A stretch of DNA of 29,971 bases from Setaria digitata (Eukaryota > Nematoda > Chromadorea > Rhabditida > Setariidae), in NCBI GenBank assembly GCA_003640385.1, contig RCAB01000645.1, positions 1-29,971 on the forward strand, read 5' to 3'. The notes below the pieces were generated by a model. The model had not been told where the DNA came from and did not search any database. It saw only the letters and a list, made by a program, of their open reading frames with translations. The translations under genes were made by a program, and so were the position numbers. Positions 23,202 through 29,971 of this stretch are shown one piece after another; position 1 is the stretch's first letter, and every line of letters starts with the position of its first letter.

Positions 23202-25974
23202 ATGCCAATTGATCTTACGGAATTCATCGATGATAGCAGTATTGATTCGCTGAGCGAAATTATTGAATCAGTAACGATTATCGATGATCAGAAAATAGGT
23301 TATTGCAGATATGGTCACGGAAAATACAACATGCTATTTATTTGTGGTGGTGTTGGTAGAGTTTTAGAGTTTAATTTCCAATTTTTTTTTTTTAATTATT
23401 ATAATCTTTTTTAAAAAAAATTTAATTGATAAAATTTTTTTTCAATAGTAAATTACACATTTTCTTCTTTATGAATCATTGCTCCTTGTTTTAAATGATG
23501 AATTTTACCATAATTTTTAAAGAAAATTCGAAATTTCTGAAGAAATTAGTCGCATCAATTAGGAGCACGAAGGAAAGCAAAATTAATTTTCAAAGAAAAA
23601 AAAGATATGGATTAAAAAGTAAGTAAAAAGGAAAAGTGTATAATTTGCATGGCTTCACGATGAAGAAAAAAAAAACCAATTTCAGGTTGCTACAAAAAAG
23701 ACTTCCCGGAAAAAGTATTGAAAGCTTTTAATCCTAAGTTTTGTTCGATAATTTGTATTGATCCGCCTGGTTATGGTACCAGCCGTCCTCCTAACAGGTA
23801 GTGTCTAAGTTTTAAACAGATTCTACTATCATTTACTTATCATTTAAACAACTTATTTGTTTATGCGATATTTTCAAAGTTATGGATTCTTTGATTTGTT
23901 AACAATTCAATTTCAATTTTTTGTATTTTTTAAAATTAAAAGGAGTAGAATTTTCCTTCATTTTAAGGAGACAGGAGATAAATCGATGCATGAAAGATGC
24001 ACCTTTCTGTATTAAACTTATGCAGGTGATATTATTATTTTTTTCTCAAACAAGAAGGAAATTTTTTGTTTAAAGAATACAAGGAATAATTTCATCAAAT
24101 GTCTAAAACTTCGCAGTATTAAATTTGAAAAGTTAAAAAAAAAATGAAAGACTTAAAATGGATTTTTTTTGCTTTCACGATGTTTGTTCCTATTTTTCTT
24201 GCAAAAACTTTATCAAATATTGACGTTAAATTTGAAAATCATTAACTTTCGATTGCTGCATGAAAAAATATTTCTAAACTGTTATCAATAAAGGAGCAAA
24301 ATAAATTTTAACAATTATCACACATCACAATGAAATAGTGAAAATTATTTTTTTTTTTACTCGATGGCATCCGATTTTTATCAGTACAAATTATCAAATT
24401 TAAAGATTTATTCACAATGGATAACATTTAAACATTGTACTGTATCATTGACACTGAAATCACTGTTCTCTTAAAAAAAAAAAAAAGAGAAAGAAAGAAA
24501 CTAAATGGTTTGATAACTTTGATAACTGATAATTGATTTTAGTTTTTTCTGTAACTCCTTGTTTTCAGCAGTTAGATTTAACACCATTTACGGTACTAGG
24601 TTGGAGTGAGGGTTCACGAACAGCAATTCACGTAGCTGCACGTGGAAAACAACTTGTCAGTAGTATGATATTGGCATCCGCAACTACACGTATTGATTCA
24701 CGTGCTGCACGTGTTACTTATGGTACAATTTGTTTTAAACTTTTTCTTTGAAGGAATTTTTAAATAGTTATAATATAATATAATATTAACTCTTTTTTTC
24801 CTTTTTATCAAAATAAATATAATGGCTGAAATGAATGAATAAGTTTTCTTGCTTATATTTCAATCTTAATGAGTGAGTTTTTTTTCTTTCTTTTTTAAAA
24901 AAGGAAGAAAAACAAGGAAAAAGAGAGATAGAAATACTAAGATATAAAAATATATAATATAAGAAGTAAATTAGTAAAATATAAATTTTAGGTATGCGTG
25001 ATACGGATCAATGGTTACCGGATACGATGGAAGCATTTTTGCAACATTATCCGAAAGAATTCATAAAGAAGCAATGGACCGATTTATGCAATGTGATTCA
25101 ACAGTAAGGAGCACTAATCTTTGTTTAAAAAATTAAAATTAATAAATTGCCAGATATTTTAATCATTTTGAAGTTCATTTCAATATGATTGTGATAAATG
25201 ATTGATATTAAATTTGAAAATTCAACATATATCATTATAAATTTTTTGTTTGTTTCTTTATGCACCTTATTTTGCAGCTATCATTTACTGAAAAAAAAAT
25301 TAAATAAGATTTGCTTTTTATGGTTTTTTTTACTTTTTCCCCACTCAAATTTTGCAATTTGTGAAGCATTGAAAGATATATTTGAAAAAATTGAAGTCTA
25401 AGACAGATTCATAAGATTTAAATATTTTGTTGATAGTGAAATTTGTAAAAAACATTCAGGGTTTATAAACTACTTGGTGGTCGTTTTCCATCAGATCATA
25501 TATTGCCTAGTTTGAAAATACCAGTGCTGGTTTTAAACGGTGGCATGGATAGATTTTGCAATGATCCAAAATACTTCCCAACTGTCATTTCTAATTGCAG
25601 GTGTATTTGTTTCATCGTTATTTCATATCACGATTCATATCAATTGTCTACAATTTTTTTTTCTTATATAATTTAAAGATATGAATATTTTGATTAATTA
25701 TTTTAATTAAACATTCTGTCATAAAGAACAGTTTTTTTTTCTTAACTTACTCTCAGGTATTTACTTGTCTCCATTATTTATATTTTCGTAATTATATTTC
25801 GAATTGTTTTATCAATTTATGTAAATCTATCGAAAAAAAAACAACAAATTTTTTTCCAGACTTGATGGTCACTTCCTTGGTGGTCACGATTTTCATATCA
25901 AATATCCACGGTGGTTCGCAGAGCGTGTTTCTGCATTCCTCAAAGATCCCGATAATTCTCGTCTTGTAAATTAA
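23202..25974 (+). CDS. Alpha/beta hydrolase, BPHL/valacyclovir hydrolase-like (seven exons, about 281 aa)
   Basis: Exons: 23202-23355, 23686-23797, 23968-24025, 24569-24722, 24992-25103, 25460-25600 and 25860-25974. An in-frame TGA two codons upstream supports the ATG. The fold is an alpha/beta hydrolase: the oxyanion-side loop follows MLFICGGVG (44-52), and IDPPGYGTSRPPNR matches the DPRGYGHSRPP block of human BPHL. The nucleophile elbow is GWSEG with S121, the acid is probably D227 in LNGGMDRF, and the histidine is probably H253 in LGGHDFH. Length is close to BPHL (about 290 residues in human). BPHL hydrolyses alpha-amino-acid esters and related thiolactones; the physiological substrate here is not shown. 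No signal peptide is evident, so a cytosolic or mitochondrial site is plausible. Odd points: Glu replaces the Asp that follows the nucleophile in BPHL, and exon 4 has a tandem NAGNAG acceptor. Confidence 0.92.
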
Positions 25975-25978
25975 TGCT

Positions 25979-25984
25979 AATAAA
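25979..25984 (+). terminator. Candidate poly(A) signal just after the hydrolase stop
   Basis: AATAAA starts five bases after the TAA at 25972-25974, and a T-rich stretch follows at 25991-26000. If used, the 3' UTR would be only about 20 bases. Confidence 0.45.
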
Positions 25985-25999
25985 ACTAATTTTTTTTTT

Positions 26000-28270
26000 C
26001 CAAACTTTTATTTAAATATGCAGGCTGATTGCAGCGGTAGTTTCTTCAACAACTAAACATTTTAACGAAATATTAGTCAAATTACCCGTCTTATTTTAAA
26101 ACGGCCTTCATTTTTCTTTTATTTTTTCTGGTCTTGACTTTTTTCCTGAATTGAAGGAAACAGTACAGAATGTTAGCACTGTTACGCATAATATTTGATA
26201 TATTCAATGAAGGAAACAAAATTAACGAAACCAGTAAAATAGTTTTACGCATAACAGATTCCAGTGTTATCAGAGATAATTTATTTAATAATTTTAGATA
26301 ATTCAGAGATAATTTATTTAATAATTTTAGATAATTTAGTAGCTGATAAAAAGAATGTCGCAATAATACAATAGGTAAATGCAACCTATAAGATGTTTAA
26401 AGTGTTGCTAACCTATTTTTTAGATGAACTTTCTTCACGCAAATTATTCATCTAAAATTTGGATTTTATTTTTATAGTTTAAATTTGAAAGTGAATTCGA
26501 GAATTAGAAAAGAGTAAAAGTAAACTTACCAAATGTGGTTAATTTTTTCTACTTAAAAAATATTTTTTTCTTCCGCTTTGTATTTTCCCTTTTGATAGAT
26601 TGCAAAGACTTAAAATAAGCTAACTTTTATTGGATAAATTATTTGACTAAAATTAATTAGATTAGTTAAATTAAAAGATTGTACTGCAATATAGCGTAAA
26701 GAAAAAACTATTCGTGCCCAAAAATATGTGATAAATTCATTTAAGTTGGTTATTTATATTAATTTAAATATGCAAACCACATAAAATTCCGTAATTCGAA
26801 TTAATTTAAATAGTCGATAAATTCGTATAATTTGGTCATTTGAAATAAAAGAAAATTATTTTGACCAATTCAAGATTAAATCTAGGGTATTGTTAAAGAA
26901 AAAAAAAAAAGAGAAAGGAGATAATTTTACAAATTTCAAAAATTCATGTTTTACCTATTCAAATGTTTGATCATCGAACACTCATTTCGACGAAAAAATC
27001 TTTTGTATAACTGATATCAGCGTAAAATGGCACAAATACTTAAAATAAATGAAATAATTCAACATGATATTAGAAAATTTATTCTTAAATATTGTCAGTT
27101 CAGTCCTCTTTCTTAATGTCGACACTTTTGTCCTAGATAAAATACCTGCTTTCCAGTTTTTTTTTTTTTTTTTTCAGATTGTTCAATTTTTCTTCAGAGT
27201 TAAAATTTTACCATTTCCACTTCCTGAAATTGCATTAAATTTCTCTTAATTCCATTGTCGTTTACTTTTTTATCGAATTTATGGTATCAATTGTTTTTCA
27301 TTGCTTTATTTAATCATTTTTCCCAAAGATTCACTCCCATAATTCACTTTCCTTTATTAATTATACATTCTTTAATTGTATATTTTACAAAGATAAGTCG
27401 ATATTCTTAATGATACGCAAATATATTATTGAGAAATTAATTATATTTTAATTGGTCCTATATTAATATGTCGTTAATGATACATCTTTATCACCAGTAA
27501 AAAGTTACTATAAATTGTTGCAACAGTCGCTTAATTACTCATAGAGTTGTTGTAGTACATCATTGCAGGAAAATTTATTTTTAATGAACAAATGATAAAT
27601 TATCAAATAACATCGTAGTTTTTTAAATGGAAATGAGGGTAAATGAAAAATTTTGAATATTTAGGTAACATTAAGCATATCAAAACTTCCTCCGTCATAT
27701 TATTATAAATTTAATATACACATGTATTAATGATTTTTATTTCGATTCTTTTTGAATTACCCATCCCATTCATTATCAAAATATTTTCATAAAAATATGA
27801 GAAAGAGAAACGATGACAAGAAATTTTAAGTTAAAAGCAAAACGTATTGAAATTTCGATCAAATCAGAACATTACCTCCGTTACTTCCTCTACTCGGCTT
27901 TTATCCATTTTAATTAATTTTAGGGTGTATTCTGTTCTAAGTATTTTTAACGTTTATTTCCCTTCAACAGTATGCTGAAATTTAGACTGCTACAAGGAGC
28001 AAACTGTCGCTTGCACCGTAAATCAGACAAATCCAAATCCTTTACAGAAACTAAACCTTAAATATTTTTCCAAGTGAAATTTCATTATTTCAGTTCATGT
28101 TAATAATACACATCTGAAAGCAAACCACTAATATTCATCAAATACACATCATGCAAACATTTCAGTTCTATTCAAATCATTAAATCAACAACAAATATAA
28201 GACTTTTAAAAGATGTAGTAAATTTTGAGCACTAAAAATTTTCCAAAAAAAAAAATTTTTTTTAATTGAA
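26000..28270. other. Gene-poor stretch right of the hydrolase
   Basis: No gene is supported on either strand. It holds an exact 33-bp tandem duplication at 26271-26336 and A/T homopolymers (26899-26911, 27159-27176). Open frames 26091-26384 (minus, created by the repeat) and 27064-27249 (plus, Phe-rich) are not credible. Confidence 0.55.
26271..26336. repeat. Exact 33-bp tandem duplication
   Basis: The unit beginning CAGAGATAATTTATTTAATA occupies 26271-26303 and is repeated without change at 26304-26336. Perfect identity in such AT-rich non-coding sequence points to a recent event or copy-number variation. Confidence 0.95.
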
Positions 28271-28276
28271 AATAAT

Positions 28277-28298
28277 ACATCTAACAAAAGTTAGATGT
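28277..28298. repeat. Perfect 9-bp hairpin with AAAA loop
   Basis: ACATCTAAC (28277-28285) pairs perfectly with GTTAGATGT (28290-28298) around a four-base loop. It lies on the downstream (minus-strand) side of the uncharacterised open frame that ends at 28393. Confidence 0.6.
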
Positions 28299-28392
28299 TG
28301 TCCATGGTCGAAATTCCATTCTCGAAAATATTCCAACTCATTCACTTTCCTAGGTAGCTGCAATTTCACCGCTTGTGTCCCAGTAGGCTAAA

Positions 28393-28668
28393 CTAATAGT
28401 CTTTTGTCCTTACTTCACCTTTCAAACGGAGAAGATAGGAATGCAAAACGTAACGGGCTCGTTTTTCATAAAGGAAAAAGACAGAAGAAAGTGTGAAGCA
28501 ATTTGTAATGATGGAAATGTTTGTAATAATATTTGCCGGAATATTCGCTCTTTGGCTGAAAATTTTAACTGGAGATGATGATAAAAAATTGAAAACACCT
28601 GTTGAAATTTCCAAACTACCATAAGTCATTTCTGCTTGAATTAACATCACCAATTCATGTTTATCCAT
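28393..28668 (-). CDS. Uncharacterised minus-strand coding candidate
   Basis: A minus-strand frame starts MDKHELVMLIQAEMTY at 28668 and runs 91 codons to 28393. I do not recognise it. An acceptor-like CATTTTTAG lies about 36 bases upstream of the ATG, and the frame stays open back to it. Two readings compete. As one exon, the middle contains hydrophobic FFLYEKRARYVLHSYLLRL and ends near a good GAA|GTAAGG donor. Alternatively a roughly 64-base intron starts at GTAGTTTGG after MTY and ends at a consensus TTTTCAG, shifting to the frame AKERIFRQILLQTFPSLQ. The base mixture is less AT-rich than the surroundings, which favours coding. Confidence is low because there is no homology I can name and no confirmed partner exon. 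Confidence 0.3.
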   Translation of the reverse strand: MDKHELVMLIQAEMTYGSLEISTGVFNFLSSSPVKIFSQRANIPANIITNISIITNCFTLSSVFFLYEKRARYVLHSYLLRLKGEVRTKDY

Positions 28669-28709
28669 TTTAGCCGGTTGTTTGTCGCTTAGTGCTATTG
28701 TTTCTAAAA

Positions 28710-29971
28710 ATGCTTATTTTAAAAAAATGAAAAGAAAATTGGAGTTTTTTGGCAAGTTAACAAGCTTTTAGTAAACTTGTAATGGAGCATAAGTTTATAA
28801 ATTATATGGGTAAAAACATATCACACAAAAAATAAGTTTGCTTATCTTTTTTTCATGTTTTTTTCTTTTGTTATGGCTAGGTGAGAGATTAATTATTTCT
28901 CAATACTAACTATGTGTTCATGAATTAAGTTAAATAACGTTTCCGACGTATATTATAAAACATCGCTATGTACATCACAAGCATTACATTGGGTAAGAAT
29001 GGTGCTCATACATTATGCAATCTAAAAATGCAAAATAATACTAAATAATTTAAAAAGTGCTATTTTCTCTCTAGAAAAAAAAAGGAATGACCAAAAATAG
29101 CCAATTAGGAATTTTTAATTTTTTATCCATTTGAAAAGAACTACAATGAAGCTTCTGGTGCAAAAGTAAAAATTAAATATTGTGACTGCTGAGAATTTCA
29201 ATATTAAATAGGTTAGAATATTAAATAGATCAGATTAGAATTGTGCTTATGATCAAAAAAGAATGGAAAAAATTCGAAATGTGAAGGAATAATAAGGCAA
29301 TCCAACAAATCAAGTAAAATTGCTGTTAATACTTGCAAATAACAATTTAAGACAACTATTAAAGTATTCATAGGGATGGCAAACTGACAATTTTAAACGT
29401 TATTTTGAATAAATGTACATAAAAAAAAAGAATGTTATAGGCCTTATTTTAATTGTTTTAAGTGTTACTTCAAAGAAATCTATTATATTTTTTTTTCTTC
29501 GAAGACAAAGAAAAAAATAAGATCATACCAAAAACTGCGAACCATGTGAAAACTATTAGGAAATGCAACTTCGGTGATTCGAAGAAATAATTGTATTTCA
29601 GCAAAAGTACAGTAACAAAACGGTTTATTATTAATAGGAACGTGAAATGAAGTAGAGAAAAAAAAGTGCAAAACTTCTAAAGGATCCAAACGCTTTATTA
29701 ATCCAAGTTATTTCGATTACTATGATATAAACAAATTAGACAAAAGCTAATTTTCAATAAATTATTCAAAAAAGAAAAAGAAAAATAAACTTCAAATCAC
29801 TGTCACATCTCTTGCAGAATATTCTTAATTTAAGGCTGATGATATAAACTCTATGCAGCGTACGTGCATTCATGCTAATTAAGAAATACTGTTAGAGTTT
29901 TGATAACTGATAATGAAAGGATAACAATGGAGAGGTATAAATGAATGAACGTACCATTTGAGTTGCTTTTA
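28710..29971. other. Right-end stretch with weak coding signal only
   Basis: Nothing is firmly identified. The best stretch is the minus-strand frame at about 29520-29689, containing CTFAEIQLFLRITEV and PNSFHMVRSF, with TTTAG upstream and a GTATGA donor downstream. The extreme right end (minus) could hold the end of another exon before GTACGT at about 29951. A plus-strand GTAAGAATGG donor-like site at 28991 has no convincing exon in front of it. Confidence 0.3.

Noticed and set aside
1..29971. CRISPR array, insertion sequence or bacterial (endosymbiont) insertion
   Set aside because: No regularly spaced identical repeats, no transposase-like frame and no long intronless GC-richer frame; all firm genes have nematode-style introns.

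Overview
The window reads as a nematode nuclear genome, most likely a spirurid or filarial worm. It is very AT-rich with many A and T homopolymers. The genes are split into short exons by introns of about 60 to 750 bases that mostly end in TTTCAG-type acceptors. There are no bacterial operons, Shine-Dalgarno sites, tRNAs or CRISPR arrays. The organism call is inference from gene architecture and protein style. The assembly of exons is direct: every junction below was chosen so that splice phase, reading frame and family homology agree.

Layout. Positions 38-1761 (minus) carry the 5' part of an animal haem peroxidase gene: signal peptide, pro-region and the start of the catalytic domain. The rest lies off the left edge. 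A gene-poor stretch of about 4 kb follows. Positions 5755-10293 (minus) carry a complete nine-exon class II histone deacetylase of about 506 residues. A second gene-poor stretch lies at 10307-13650. Positions 13651-16792 (minus) carry a complete seven-exon casein kinase 1/tau-tubulin kinase-like protein kinase of about 354 residues. A 6.4 kb gene-free block follows, with an AT microsatellite, a long perfect palindrome and two old tandem duplications. Positions 23202-25974 (plus) carry a complete seven-exon alpha/beta hydrolase of about 281 residues, resembling valacyclovir hydrolase (BPHL). The last 4 kb hold only weak coding signals on the minus strand, near 28.4-28.7 kb and 29.5-29.7 kb.

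The four clear genes do not form an obvious pathway (secreted peroxidase, deacetylase, kinase, small hydrolase); they look like ordinary neighbours. The points most worth a second look are an 18-bp in-frame duplication in the peroxidase core, which also creates a perfect donor-like site; a missing GT donor in the deacetylase together with a His-to-Cys change in its zinc-site motif; a degenerate repeat array right behind the deacetylase gene; a NAGNAG acceptor next to the hydrolase active-site exon; and an unrecognised minus-strand gene candidate near 28.5 kb.
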